From assembly GCF_000719115.1 (NCBI RefSeq), contig NZ_JOEA01000009.1, positions 1 through 64,000 on the forward strand: 64,000 nt of DNA, written 5' to 3'. Origin of the DNA: Lentzea albidocapillata. Its GTDB lineage: Bacteria; Actinomycetota; Actinomycetes; Mycobacteriales; Pseudonocardiaceae. The notes under the pieces were generated by a model. It did no database searches. It was given only the letters and a program-made list of their open reading frames with translations, and had not been told where the DNA came from. Position 1 is the stretch's first letter; every line of letters starts with the position of its first letter. The translations under genes and the position numbers were made by a program. Of this stretch, positions 37,401-45,882 are shown piece by piece.

Positions 37401-37438
37401 TCTGTTCTATTACTTGTATAACAGATAGACTTGAGGTC
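37401..37438 (+). promoter_or_regulatory. GntR operator and leaderless promoter
   Basis: TCTGTT (37401-37406) and AACAGA (37420-37425) form an inverted repeat separated by 13 bp. TAGACT (37426-37431) then 7 bases leads to the GTG at 37439, a leaderless start. The operator lies directly upstream of the -10, fitting autorepression and control of the divergent pair. Confidence 0.55.
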
Positions 37439-37831
37439 GTGCTACTGACGATCGACCTCGACAGCGACGCGCCGATCTACCAGCAGATCCGCGACCGGGT
37501 GGTGGAAGCGGTCGCCACGGGGACGCTGAAGGCGGGCGACCCGCTGCCGTCCACGAGGCAGCTCGGGGTCGATCTCGGCATCAACTTCCACACCGTGAGC
37601 AAGGCCTACGACCTGCTGCGGCAGGAGGGGGTGATCCGGATCAACCGCAAGAGCGGCGCCGTCGTGCGGCGCGACCACGGCTCCGGGCCACCGGACGCGG
37701 GGTTCGCCGACGCGTGGCAGGCCAGGCTGCGCACACTGCTCGCCGAGGCGACGACGCAGGGTCTCTCCCGCGACGACGTGCTCGGGCGCAGCCAGGACGT
37801 GCTGAACGGCTTCGAGGGGGCACGCGCATGA
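37439..37831 (+). CDS. GntR-family regulator (YtrA subfamily)
   Basis: A 130-residue regulator: winged helix in PIYQQIRDRVVEAVATGTLKAGDPLPSTRQLGVDLGIN... (residues ~14-70) and a short C-terminal dimerisation helix, the YtrA size. GTG start at 37439. Its stop overlaps the DUF5808 membrane protein start (ATGA). YtrA regulators usually control adjacent transporter or membrane genes in response to cell-envelope stress. Confidence 0.93.
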   Translation: MLLTIDLDSDAPIYQQIRDRVVEAVATGTLKAGDPLPSTRQLGVDLGINFHTVSKAYDLLRQEGVIRINRKSGAVVRRDHGSGPPDAGFADAWQARLRTLLAEATTQGLSRDDVLGRSQDVLNGFEGARA

Positions 37832-38784
37832 CCGGGCAGGTGGGCTGGCTCGTGCTGGTCACGGCGGCGTTCCTCGTGCTGCCGTCGACGGCCAGGCCGA
37901 CGCTGCCGTTCGGCGTCCGGGTGCCGCACGAGCGGACGGGCGAGGTCCACTCGATCCGCGTCGGCTACCGGCTCGCCGTCGTGGCGTTCGGCGTTGTCGC
38001 CGCGGTCGCCACACTGCTCGGCGCCGCCGGACTTGTGGCCGCCCTCGTCGTCGCGTGCCTGCTCGCGCACTGGGCCGCGGCGGGCTTCGTCTCCCGGGCC
38101 AAGCGGTCGTGGCCCGTGGTCCGGCAGGGCGTGACGACCGACACCGGCCTGCGCACCGATCCGGTCCGCCTGCCTTGGCCGCATCTGGTGCCCGCCACCG
38201 CGTTGGTCGTGGGCACGGCGGTGCTCGGTCTGGCCCGCGACACACCGTGGGACCTGCTGTGGCCGCTGACGAACCAGATCGTCGTGCTGGTGATCGCCGT
38301 GCTTGTGGCGGTGACGCTCCCGCGAGCGCGCCCCGAACTGGACGCCGCACGGCCGGAGAGCTCCGCACGGTCCTATCGCGCCTATCTGGCGGGAAACCTG
38401 CGGATCGTCACGTTGCTGTCCACGGCCGTGATCGCCGCACTGGCCGTTAAAGCCCTGGAGATGTGGGGAATCGTGTCCGGGGTCGGCTGGACCGTGCTGA
38501 CCGTCGCGCTGGTGGCCGCACCGGCCGTCGTCGCCGTCGTGTGGCTGGTCCGGGCGGGCGACGCCGGACACCGCCTCGACAGCGACGACAGCGAGAACAC
38601 CGGCGTGGCGCAACGCGATGACGACCGCCACTGGCACGTGGGCGGTCTCGTGTACGCGAACCGCACCGACCCGGCGCTGCTCGTGCACCAGCGCGTCGGT
38701 TCACGGTGGACGCTCAACCTGGGCCATCCCGCGTCGTGGCTGACGCTGGCAGCGCTGTTGGTGGTGTTTCTGCTAGCGAACTAG
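37828..38784 (+). CDS. DUF1648/DUF5808-type membrane protein
   Basis: A 318-residue protein with about 8 helices. The N-terminal part carries LPFGVRVPHERTG, typical of DUF1648-like proteins, and the C-terminus has a DUF5808 signature (DDDRHWHVGGLVYANRTDP ... TLNLGHPASW). Such proteins are regularly coupled to YtrA-type GntR regulators. ATG at 37828 overlaps the regulator stop. Function unknown. The 3' end overlaps the response regulator by 12 bp, tail to tail. Confidence 0.88.
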   Translation: MTGQVGWLVLVTAAFLVLPSTARPTLPFGVRVPHERTGEVHSIRVGYRLAVVAFGVVAAVATLLGAAGLVAALVVACLLAHWAAAGFVSRAKRSWPVVRQGVTTDTGLRTDPVRLPWPHLVPATALVVGTAVLGLARDTPWDLLWPLTNQIVVLVIAVLVAVTLPRARPELDAARPESSARSYRAYLAGNLRIVTLLSTAVIAALAVKALEMWGIVSGVGWTVLTVALVAAPAVVAVVWLVRAGDAGHRLDSDDSENTGVAQRDDDRHWHVGGLVYANRTDPALLVHQRVGSRWTLNLGHPASWLTLAALLVVFLLAN

Positions 38785-39402
38785 GCCGGACTCGTAGGCC
38801 GCGATCACGAGCTGGGCGCGGTCGCGGGCGTGCAGCTTCGCCAGCAGGTTCCCGATGTGCGTCTTCACGGTGCCGGTGCTGACGTGCAGCTCGGCCATGA
38901 TCTCCGCGTTGGACCGCCCGCGGGCGATCAGCAGCAACACCTCCTTCTCCCGCTCGGTCAGGCGTTCCAGCCCGCGCACCACCGGCGAGGAGGGCCGCCG
39001 GACGAACTCCGAGATGAGCCGGCGCGTGACCGTCGGCGACAGCAGCGACTCGCCGGACGCCACCACGCGGATCGCGGTCAGCAGCTCGGCGGGTGGCGTG
39101 TCCTTGAGCAGGAAGCCCGAGGCGCCGGCCCGCAGTGCCCCGAAGACGTACTCGTCGAGGTCGAACGTCGTCAGCACGAGCACGCGCGGCCCGTCGAGCA
39201 GCAGGGTGGCCTCGATGCCGTCCATCTCGGGCATGCGGATGTCCATCAGCACGACGTCCGGTTCCAGTTCGGACGCCAGCGCGACGGCCTCGGCGCCGGT
39301 GCCGGCCTCGCCCACCACGGTGAGGTCCGGTTCGTGGTCGACGAGCATCCGGAAGCTGGCGCGCAGCAACGCCTGGTCGTCGGCGATCAGCACCCGGGTC
39401 AT
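38773..39402 (-). CDS. NarL/LuxR-family response regulator
   Basis: A 209-residue response regulator. The receiver domain has acidic residues in VLIADDQ, phospho-acceptor Asp in VVLMDIRMPEMDG, and Lys in LLKDTPP; the LuxR HTH (LTEREKEVLLLIARGRSNAEI) is at ~145-205. ATG overlaps the kinase stop (ATGA), so the pair is co-translated. It probably controls the divergent ABC exporter. Confidence 0.95.
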   Translation of the reverse strand: MTRVLIADDQALLRASFRMLVDHEPDLTVVGEAGTGAEAVALASELEPDVVLMDIRMPEMDGIEATLLLDGPRVLVLTTFDLDEYVFGALRAGASGFLLKDTPPAELLTAIRVVASGESLLSPTVTRRLISEFVRRPSSPVVRGLERLTEREKEVLLLIARGRSNAEIMAELHVSTGTVKTHIGNLLAKLHARDRAQLVIAAYESGLVR

Positions 39403-40466
39403 CGTTGCGGGAGTTCCGCGACGACCCGGAAACCACCGGCGGGACCGGGGCCCGCGCTGAACGTGCCGCCGTAGACGGCCACGCGTTCGCGCATGCCGAT
39501 CAACCCGTGTCCCACTCCGAGCTCCTTCACCCCAGGCCCGTCGTCCGCCACCTCGACGCGGACGGCTTCCGGTGTCACGTCTACCAGCACCGTGCACGAC
39601 GCGGGGGCCGCGTGCTTCACGACGTTCGTCAGCGCCTCCTGCACGATCCGGTACGCCGACAACCCGAGGCCTTCCGGCACAGCGGCATCACCACGCATGT
39701 CCAGCGTGACGTGCACGCCCGCGAGTGACGCGCGGTCGGCCAGGCCGGCGAGCCCGCCGAGGCCGGGGGAGGGCGCCAGGTCGGCGTCGGAGCGCAGCAC
39801 GCCCAGCAGCCCGCGCATCTCGGTCAGCGCTGCCCGGCTCGTCTCCGAGATGACCTGCAACGCCTCGTACGCGTGCTCGGGTGACCGCACGTGTGCGGCG
39901 TTCGCGGCTTGCACGGTGATCAGGGAGAGGTTGTGCGCCACCACGTCGTGCAGTTCGCGGGCGATGCGCAGGCGTTCGTCGGAGAGGGCCTGTTCGGCCT
40001 GTTGCGCGGTTTCCCGTGCGAGGAACGACCGCCGCATCCGGGTCGTGTAGCCGATGACCCAGACGGCGCTCATCGCCGCGAGGACGACCAGCAGGTTCTC
40101 CGGTTCGCCGCCGGAGACGCCGGCGATCGCGACCACGGCGCCCGCGAGTCCGGCGAGCGACCAGGTCCGGGAACGGTCGACGGCCACGGTGTAGAGCGCG
40201 AAGCACACGGCTCCGACCGGGGCGCCGAGCGCCTCCGTCGGCAGCACCCCGGCGATCACCACCGCCGCCGTGGCGACCGTGGTGACCACCAGGGCGGTCA
40301 CGGGCCAGATCCGGCGGACCGCGACGGGCAGCGCGACGAGGAGGATGCCGGGGACGACGAGCCACCACGGCTGCTCCTGGTGCTCCAGCATCGCGTAGCC
40401 CACGAGAACGCCGATCACCAGCGCCGCGGTCACGTCGACCAGATAGAGGTGCAGTCTCGCGATCAC
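39399..40466 (-). CDS. NarL-type sensor histidine kinase
   Basis: A 355-residue membrane kinase. About five to six N-terminal helices (residues ~10-140) are followed by HisKA_3 with the phospho-acceptor His in RELHDVVAHNLS and an HATPase (DDGPGVKELGVGHGLIGMRERV). There is no extracytoplasmic sensor domain, so it may sense within the membrane or through the exporter. GTG at 40466 is chosen from the TACCGT leaderless signal. Divergent from the ABC exporter genes. Confidence 0.93.
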   Translation of the reverse strand: MIARLHLYLVDVTAALVIGVLVGYAMLEHQEQPWWLVVPGILLVALPVAVRRIWPVTALVVTTVATAAVVIAGVLPTEALGAPVGAVCFALYTVAVDRSRTWSLAGLAGAVVAIAGVSGGEPENLLVVLAAMSAVWVIGYTTRMRRSFLARETAQQAEQALSDERLRIARELHDVVAHNLSLITVQAANAAHVRSPEHAYEALQVISETSRAALTEMRGLLGVLRSDADLAPSPGLGGLAGLADRASLAGVHVTLDMRGDAAVPEGLGLSAYRIVQEALTNVVKHAAPASCTVLVDVTPEAVRVEVADDGPGVKELGVGHGLIGMRERVAVYGGTFSAGPGPAGGFRVVAELPQR

Positions 40467-40479
40467 GACGCCGACGGTA
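40467..40479 (-). promoter_or_regulatory. Leaderless -10 element of the histidine kinase gene
   Basis: Minus strand TACCGT, 7 bases, GTG at 40466; no Shine-Dalgarno. Confidence 0.5.
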
Positions 40480-40577
40480 ACGAGCGTGCGTCCGAACCGC
40501 CTCGGACCACGGTCTGATTCCCGGGATCGGAGCACGGGCCGATCCCTTCCCGCAGGATTCGGCCGACTCTCTTCCAC

Positions 40578-41279
40578 ATGATCGAGGTGCGGAACCTTAC
40601 GAAGAGATACGGGGACACGACGGCAGTCGAGGACCTGTCGTTCACCGTCCACCCCGGACAGGTGACGGGCTTCCTCGGCCCGAACGGCGCCGGCAAGTCC
40701 ACGACGATGCGGATGATCCTCGGCCTGGACCGGCCCACGGGTGGTGAGGCGCTGATCGCCGGCCGGCGCTACCAGGACCTGGACCGGCCGTTGCGGCACG
40801 TCGGCGCGTTGCTCGACCCCGCAGCCGTGCATCACGGCCGCAAGGCGCTCGACCACCTGCGCTGGCTCGCCGCGAGCAACGGCATCGGCGGCGAGCGCGC
40901 GGTCGAGCTGCTGGAACAGGTCGGCCTGGGAGGCGTGCGGCACAAGCGGATCAGGGCGTTGTCGCTCGGCATGAAGCAACGGCTGGGCGTCGCGGCGGCA
41001 CTGCTCGGCGACCCCGCGGTACTGATGTTCGACGAGCCGGTGAACGGCCTCGACCCCGAGGGCGTGCGGTGGATCCGCGACCTGATGCGCGGGCTCGCGA
41101 AGGAGGGCCGCACGGTCTTCGTGTCCAGCCACCTGATGAGCGAGATGGCGCTGACCGCGGACCACGTCGTGATCGTCGCAAGAGGACAGCTGGTCAAGGA
41201 GACGCCGATGGAGGCGTTGACCCGCAACGGTTCGCTGGAGGACGCCTACCTCGAACTCACCTCCGGGAGGGGACTGTGA
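40578..41279 (+). CDS. ABC exporter ATPase
   Basis: A 233-residue ATPase: Walker [10 protein letters not shown], signature LSLGMKQRLG, Walker B VLMFDEPVNGLDP, H-loop SSHLMSE. The MKQR signature is typical of bacitracin/antimicrobial-peptide-type exporters. Stop overlaps the permease start (GTGA). Adjacent two-component genes on the opposite strand suggest induction by an envelope-active compound; this is an inference. Confidence 0.94.
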   Translation: MIEVRNLTKRYGDTTAVEDLSFTVHPGQVTGFLGPNGAGKSTTMRMILGLDRPTGGEALIAGRRYQDLDRPLRHVGALLDPAAVHHGRKALDHLRWLAASNGIGGERAVELLEQVGLGGVRHKRIRALSLGMKQRLGVAAALLGDPAVLMFDEPVNGLDPEGVRWIRDLMRGLAKEGRTVFVSSHLMSEMALTADHVVIVARGQLVKETPMEALTRNGSLEDAYLELTSGRGL

Positions 41280-42031
41280 AGAACGCGCTCGCCGCGGAGT
41301 GGCTGAAACTCCGGACCGTCCGCGCGTCGTACGGGCTGGCCGGTGCCGTCGGCCTGATGGTGGTCGCGGGCGCGCTGCTGTCGTGGCTGATCGTCCAGGA
41401 CTACGACACGTCCCCGGCCGCCGAGCAGGCGCGGTTCGCGTCGGCCGACAACAGCGTGGTGATCACGCCGGTCGTCCAGTTCCTCGTCGCCGCGCTCGGC
41501 GCCCTGGTCGCCACCTCCGACCCGAGGCTGACCGCGCTGACCGCGGTGCCGGACCGCAAACGCCTGCTGGCCGCCAAGACCGCGCTCGTCGCCGCCGTGT
41601 CCGTGGTGATCGGCGTCGTCACGCTCGCCCTCAGTATGGGCGGCAGCTGGCTGATCATGGGGGACCGGCCGCCACCGATCGCGCCCTGGGACGCCCTGGG
41701 TGACGTGCTGCCGTGGGCCGGTGCCGCCGTGCTGTCGATCCTGGTGACAGGTCTGGCCGGCCTCGGGATCGGTCTCGCGGTGAGGTCGACGGCCGTCACG
41801 ATCGTCGTGGTGGGCGTGCTGCTGTGGGGTCTGCCCGCGATCACGCCGATGCTGCCGGAGCCGTGGAACATGGACGCGTCCGCGGTGATGGTCCCGTACC
41901 TGGTGTGGGAGGTCGCGGGCGTCATCGACGACGCACCGCTGGGTCCATCGGCCGCCGTTGCAGTTTTGGCACTTTACGCATTGGTGACTCTGGGTGCCGG
42001 AACAGTGACTCTTCTGCGACGAGACGCTTGA
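41276..42031 (+). CDS. ABC-2 exporter permease
   Basis: A 251-residue membrane protein with six predicted helices, starting VKNALAAEWLKLRTVRASYG, a common start of exporter permeases. GTG at 41276 overlaps the ATPase stop, with GGGAGGGG upstream. Forms the transporter with the ATPase; substrate unknown. Confidence 0.91.
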   Translation: MKNALAAEWLKLRTVRASYGLAGAVGLMVVAGALLSWLIVQDYDTSPAAEQARFASADNSVVITPVVQFLVAALGALVATSDPRLTALTAVPDRKRLLAAKTALVAAVSVVIGVVTLALSMGGSWLIMGDRPPPIAPWDALGDVLPWAGAAVLSILVTGLAGLGIGLAVRSTAVTIVVVGVLLWGLPAITPMLPEPWNMDASAVMVPYLVWEVAGVIDDAPLGPSAAVAVLALYALVTLGAGTVTLLRRDA

Positions 42032-42072
42032 CTCGTCCTGGGGGCGGCCCTATGGTCATCTATACCTTTAAC

Positions 42073-42088
42073 GGTAAGGAAACTTACC
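42073..42088. promoter_or_regulatory. Palindromic operator upstream of the first GH5 gene
   Basis: GGTAAG-GAAA-CTTACC, perfect 6-bp arms, 40 bp upstream of the start codon in an AT-rich stretch unlike its surroundings. Likely a binding site for a polysaccharide-responsive regulator; the protein is unknown. It is not repeated upstream of the second GH5 gene. Confidence 0.45.
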
Positions 42089-42127
42089 TAACTAATCCGC
42101 CGCCAGCAGTCCGAGAGGAGACGCTGT

Positions 42128-43183
42128 ATGTCTTGGCAGAAGTCTGTGGTGGCGCTGGCCGCGGCAGTTGTGCTCCCGCTGACCGGTGTGATGGCGGGTA
42201 GCTCCGTCGCCGCCGCTCCCGAGGGCGACTTCGCCGCTGCCGCGCTGCCGCCGGGTTCGCCCGCGGCGGTCAACGGTCAGCTCAAGGTCTGTGGCGTCAA
42301 GCTGTGCAACAAGAACGGCAAGCAGATCCAGTTGCGCGGCATGAGCACGCACGGCATCCAGTGGTACTCCCAGTGCGTGAAGACCGCGTCCCTGGACGCG
42401 CTCGCCAACGACTGGAAGGCGGACGTCCTCCGCATCTCGATGTACATCCAGGAAGGTGGCTACGAGAGCAACCCTCGCAAGTTCACCGACATGGTGCACG
42501 GCTACATCGAGGAGGCCACGAAGCGCGGCCTGTACGCGCTCGTCGACTGGCACCAGCTCTCGCCGGGCGACCCGAACCACAACACCACGCGTGCCAAGAC
42601 GTTCTTCAAGGAGATCGCGCAGCGGCACAAGGACAAGACGAACATCATCTACGACATCGCCAACGAGCCGAACGGCGTGACGTGGTCGCGGGTCAAGAGC
42701 TACGCGGAGGCCGTCATCCCGACGATCCGCGCGGAGGACCCGGACAGCCTCGTGCTCGTCGGCACGCACGGCTGGTCGACGTTCGGCCTGTCCGACGGCA
42801 GGAACATCAACGAGGTCAGCCAGAACAAGGTCAACGCCTCGAACCTGATGTACACGTTCCACTTCTACGCGAAGGACCACCGCGACTCGTACCTCAACGC
42901 GTTGCGCACGGTCTCGAGCCAGGTGCCGGTCTTCGTCACCGAGTTCGGTTCGCAGGAGGCCTCCGGTGACGGTCCCAACGACTTCACCATGGCGAACAAG
43001 TTCATCTCGTTCATGAAGGAGGCGAAGATCTCCTGGACGAACTGGAACTTCTCCGACGACCACCGCACGGGTGCGGTGTTCAAGAGCGGCACGTGCTCCG
43101 GGAGCAGCTTCTCCGGTGAGGGTCCGCTGAAGGACTCCGGCAAGTGGGTGCGCAACCACATCCGCACGGCTGACGACTTCTGA
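42128..43183 (+). CDS. Secreted GH5 endoglucanase (copy 1)
   Basis: A 351-residue exported glycoside hydrolase family 5 enzyme, probably acting on beta-1,4-glucans. Signal peptide 1-~30, catalytic barrel from ~45 with LRGMSTHGIQW, acid/base Glu180 in YDIANEPN and nucleophile Glu272 in VFVTEFG; WNFSDD is the C-terminal Trp motif. No carbohydrate-binding module. ATG at 42128 with GAGGAG upstream. A close paralog follows 176 bp downstream. Confidence 0.95.
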   Translation: MSWQKSVVALAAAVVLPLTGVMAGSSVAAAPEGDFAAAALPPGSPAAVNGQLKVCGVKLCNKNGKQIQLRGMSTHGIQWYSQCVKTASLDALANDWKADVLRISMYIQEGGYESNPRKFTDMVHGYIEEATKRGLYALVDWHQLSPGDPNHNTTRAKTFFKEIAQRHKDKTNIIYDIANEPNGVTWSRVKSYAEAVIPTIRAEDPDSLVLVGTHGWSTFGLSDGRNINEVSQNKVNASNLMYTFHFYAKDHRDSYLNALRTVSSQVPVFVTEFGSQEASGDGPNDFTMANKFISFMKEAKISWTNWNFSDDHRTGAVFKSGTCSGSSFSGEGPLKDSGKWVRNHIRTADDF

Positions 43184-43216
43184 TCTGCCTGATCGACCGG
43201 CCCCGGCGGGCCAGTG

Positions 43217-43246
43217 GAACGGCGGTCCTCCGGGGCCGCCGTTCTT
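43217..43246 (+). terminator. Terminator between the two GH5 genes
   Basis: Arms GAACGGCGGTCC / GGGCCGCCGTTC with one G-U and a TCCG loop, followed by TT. It indicates the second copy has its own promoter. Confidence 0.75.
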
Positions 43247-43359
43247 CGTTGTACCGCTTGCCCTTTGGTGCATTTTCAAGCGCCGTACGTTGACCATCTC
43301 CGCTCGGGTGGGGGAGTTTTCGTGCATCGCCGCCGAAGTGGTCTAGAGGGGATGCACGA

Positions 43360-44397
43360 ATGGCTTGGCAGAAGTCTGTCCTGGCGCTCGCCGCGGCGGT
43401 CGCACTTCCGTTGAGCGGCCTCGCGGTGGGTGCCACCACCGCCGCGGCCGCGTTGCCGCCGGGTTCGCCCGCGGCGGTCAACGGTCAGTTGAAGGTGTGT
43501 GGCGTCCAGCTGTGCAACAGCAGTGGCAGGGCCATCCAGCTGCGCGGCATGAGCACGCACGGCATCCAGTGGTTCAACGGCTGCAACAAGTCCCAGTGGT
43601 GGGACGCGCTGCAGAACGACTGGAAGGCCGACTTCGTCCGCGTCGCGATGTACGTCGCGAAAGGCGAGGGCGGCTACGAGACCGACCCGCGCAAGTTCAC
43701 GGACCTGATGCACAGCTACATCGAGGAAGCGACCAGGCGCGGTCTGTACGTCCTGGTCGACTGGCACCAGCTCAACCCCGGTGACCCGAACGTCTACACG
43801 GCCAAGGCGAAGACGTTCTTCAAGGAGATCGCGCAGCGGCACAAGAACAAGACGAACATCATCTACGACATCGCCAACGAACCGAACCACGTGTCGTGGG
43901 CGAGGATCAAGTCCTACGCCGAGCAGATGATCCCGGTCATCCGCGCGGAGGACCCGGACAGCCTGATCATCTCCGGCACGAACAGCTGGTCGACGTTCGG
44001 GCACTCCGAACAGCAGGATCCGGCCGTGGTGCTGAACAACAGGGTCAAGGCGACGAACTTCATGTACTCGTTCCACTTCTACGCGAACGAGCACAGGGAC
44101 TCGCACCTCGCGGTCCTGGACCGCGTGTCCAGCCAGGTCCCGGTCTTCGTGACGGAGTTCGGCACGCAGGATGCCAGCGGTGACGGCCCGAACGACTTCA
44201 CCATGTCGAAGAAGTACGTCGACCTGATGGCCCGCAAGAAGATCTCGTGGGCGAACTGGAACTTCTCGGACGACAAGCGTTCGGGCGCGGTGTTCAAGGC
44301 CGGCACCTGCTCGGGCACGTCGTTCAGCGGCACGAGCAAGCTCAAGCCGGCCGGCGTCTGGGTGCGGGACGTCGTGCGGTCGCCCGACCAGTGGTGA
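43360..44397 (+). CDS. Secreted GH5 endoglucanase (copy 2)
   Basis: A 345-residue paralog of the preceding gene with the same layout: signal peptide ending near residue 30, LRGMSTHGIQW, acid/base Glu174 (YDIANEPN), nucleophile Glu266 (VFVTEFG). Divergence is greatest around residues 73-105 and 208-230, which flank the substrate cleft, so specificity may differ. ATG at 43360 with GAGGGG upstream. Tandem duplication is clear; no binding module. Confidence 0.95.
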   Translation: MAWQKSVLALAAAVALPLSGLAVGATTAAAALPPGSPAAVNGQLKVCGVQLCNSSGRAIQLRGMSTHGIQWFNGCNKSQWWDALQNDWKADFVRVAMYVAKGEGGYETDPRKFTDLMHSYIEEATRRGLYVLVDWHQLNPGDPNVYTAKAKTFFKEIAQRHKNKTNIIYDIANEPNHVSWARIKSYAEQMIPVIRAEDPDSLIISGTNSWSTFGHSEQQDPAVVLNNRVKATNFMYSFHFYANEHRDSHLAVLDRVSSQVPVFVTEFGTQDASGDGPNDFTMSKKYVDLMARKKISWANWNFSDDKRSGAVFKAGTCSGTSFSGTSKLKPAGVWVRDVVRSPDQW

Positions 44398-44399
44398 CC

Positions 44400-44412
44400 T
44401 ACCTTTGACGGC
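44400..44412 (+). promoter_or_regulatory. Leaderless -10 element of the aldo/keto reductase gene
   Basis: TACCTT (44400-44405), 7 bases, ATG at 44413; no Shine-Dalgarno. Confidence 0.55.
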
Positions 44413-45291
44413 ATGGCTCAACTAGCGCTCGGTCTCGCGTCCCTCGGTCGTCCCGCGTACATCAACCTCGGCCGAGAGGACGCGTTGCCGGTCGTGCGCG
44501 ACGTCGAGTCCATGCGCGCGCAGTGCCACCTCGTGCTCGACGCGGCCTACGAACTGGGCATCCGCTGGGTCGACGCGGCTCGCTCGTACGGACTGTCGGA
44601 GGACTTCCTGTCGTCGTGGCTGCCCGGCCACGACGACGTGACGGTCTCCAGCAAGTGGGGCTACGCCTACACCGCGGACTGGCGGCCCGACGCCGAGGTG
44701 CACGAGGTCAAGGAGCACTCGCTCGCCCGGTTCGCCCGGCAGTGGCAGGAGACCTCGGCCCTGCTGCCCAGAGTGGATCTTTACCAGGTGCACTCGCTGA
44801 CGGCCGACAGCCCGTTGTTCGCCGACCGCGCGCTGCAGGAGGCGATGGCCGGGATCGGCGTGCCGCTGGGGTTTTCGACGTCCGGGCCGCAGCAGGCCGA
44901 CGCCATCCGCAAAGCCCTGGACCTCGGCATCTTCCGGTCCGTCCAGTCCACTTGGAACCTGCTGGAGACCTCGGCCGGGGAGGCCCTGCGGGAGGCGCAC
45001 GACGCCGGGCTCCGGGTGATCGTCAAGGAGGGCGTGGCCAACGGACGGCTCGTCGTGGAGCCGCCGCAAGCGGTTGCGGCACAGGCGAAGGCGCTGGGTG
45101 TCGGGCCGGACGCGGTCGCGCTGGCGGCGATCGCGCGGCAGCCGTGGGCGGACGTCGTGCTGTCCGGCGCGGCGAGCCCGGAGCAGCTGCGGTCCAATGT
45201 GGATGCTTTGCGCGTCGACGTGGACCTGCCGGACCTGTCCGAGCCCGCCGAACAGTACTGGAAAATCCGTTCCGGGCTTACCTGGAACTAG
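44413..45291 (+). CDS. Aldo/keto reductase
   Basis: A 292-residue NADPH-dependent reductase of the AKR barrel fold. Motifs include GIRWVDAARSYGLSEDFLSSWL (catalytic Asp/Tyr region), VSSKWGY with the Lys, DLYQVHSL with the His, and a C-terminal cofactor region VVLSGAASPEQL. Substrate unknown. The 3' end overlaps the convergent Nudix gene by 14 bp. Confidence 0.93.
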   Translation: MAQLALGLASLGRPAYINLGREDALPVVRDVESMRAQCHLVLDAAYELGIRWVDAARSYGLSEDFLSSWLPGHDDVTVSSKWGYAYTADWRPDAEVHEVKEHSLARFARQWQETSALLPRVDLYQVHSLTADSPLFADRALQEAMAGIGVPLGFSTSGPQQADAIRKALDLGIFRSVQSTWNLLETSAGEALREAHDAGLRVIVKEGVANGRLVVEPPQAVAAQAKALGVGPDAVALAAIARQPWADVVLSGAASPEQLRSNVDALRVDVDLPDLSEPAEQYWKIRSGLTWN

Positions 45292-45775
45292 TACGGCGCA
45301 ACCACTCCTGGGCCACGACCCGGCCGTCCGGGACGAGCGGCCAGCCAGGATCCTCGATCCTGCCGCGCAGCTCGTCCAGGCTCATCCACCCGCCCCAGGC
45401 GACCTCCTCCGGCTGGTGGGTGAACGGGCCGTCGGAGCGCGTCTCGTAGATCCACGCGTGGTAGCGCGTCCACTCGTCGACGTAGGTGGTCTGGAAGAGG
45501 AACGTGAGCGGTGTCTCGGCGCCCAGTTCCTCGCGCAGCTCACGGACCGCCGCCTCGCCGGGGGTCTCGCCCGCGTCGATCACACCGCCGGCCGTGCAGT
45601 CGTAGAGGCCGGGGAAGATGTCCTTGATGTCGGTGCGGCGGTGCACGTAGACGCGCTCGCCGTTCAGGGACAGCACGACGATCGTGGCGCAGCCGTGCCA
45701 GAGGTTCTCCGCGCGCATCCGCTCGCGGGTCACCTCGCCGACCACGTTCGCGGCCTCGTCGTAGAGGTTGATCAT
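45278..45775 (-). CDS. Nudix hydrolase
   Basis: A 165-residue pyrophosphatase with a complete Nudix box, GGVIDAGETPGEAAVRELREELGA. The N-terminal YDEAANVVGEVTRERMRAENLWH and internal layout resemble the isopentenyl-diphosphate isomerase-like/YfcD Nudix group. ATG at 45775 with AGGAGGACAC upstream. Substrate cannot be deduced. Confidence 0.94.
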   Translation of the reverse strand: MINLYDEAANVVGEVTRERMRAENLWHGCATIVVLSLNGERVYVHRRTDIKDIFPGLYDCTAGGVIDAGETPGEAAVRELREELGAETPLTFLFQTTYVDEWTRYHAWIYETRSDGPFTHQPEEVAWGGWMSLDELRGRIEDPGWPLVPDGRVVAQEWLRRTSSR

Positions 45776-45882
45776 CCCCGTGTCCTCCTGTGGTCGTACG
45801 CGAGCTTGCTACCCCAGTCCGACGCCCGCTGATCGCCTTCCTTCCTACCTTCGTGAACGTCAGACGTCACCGAGGAGGATTC

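Noticed and set aside
42092..44421. Minus-strand frames of 411 and 381 codons over the GH5 genes
   Set aside because: The two resemble each other only because the sense genes are paralogs; no coding features of their own.
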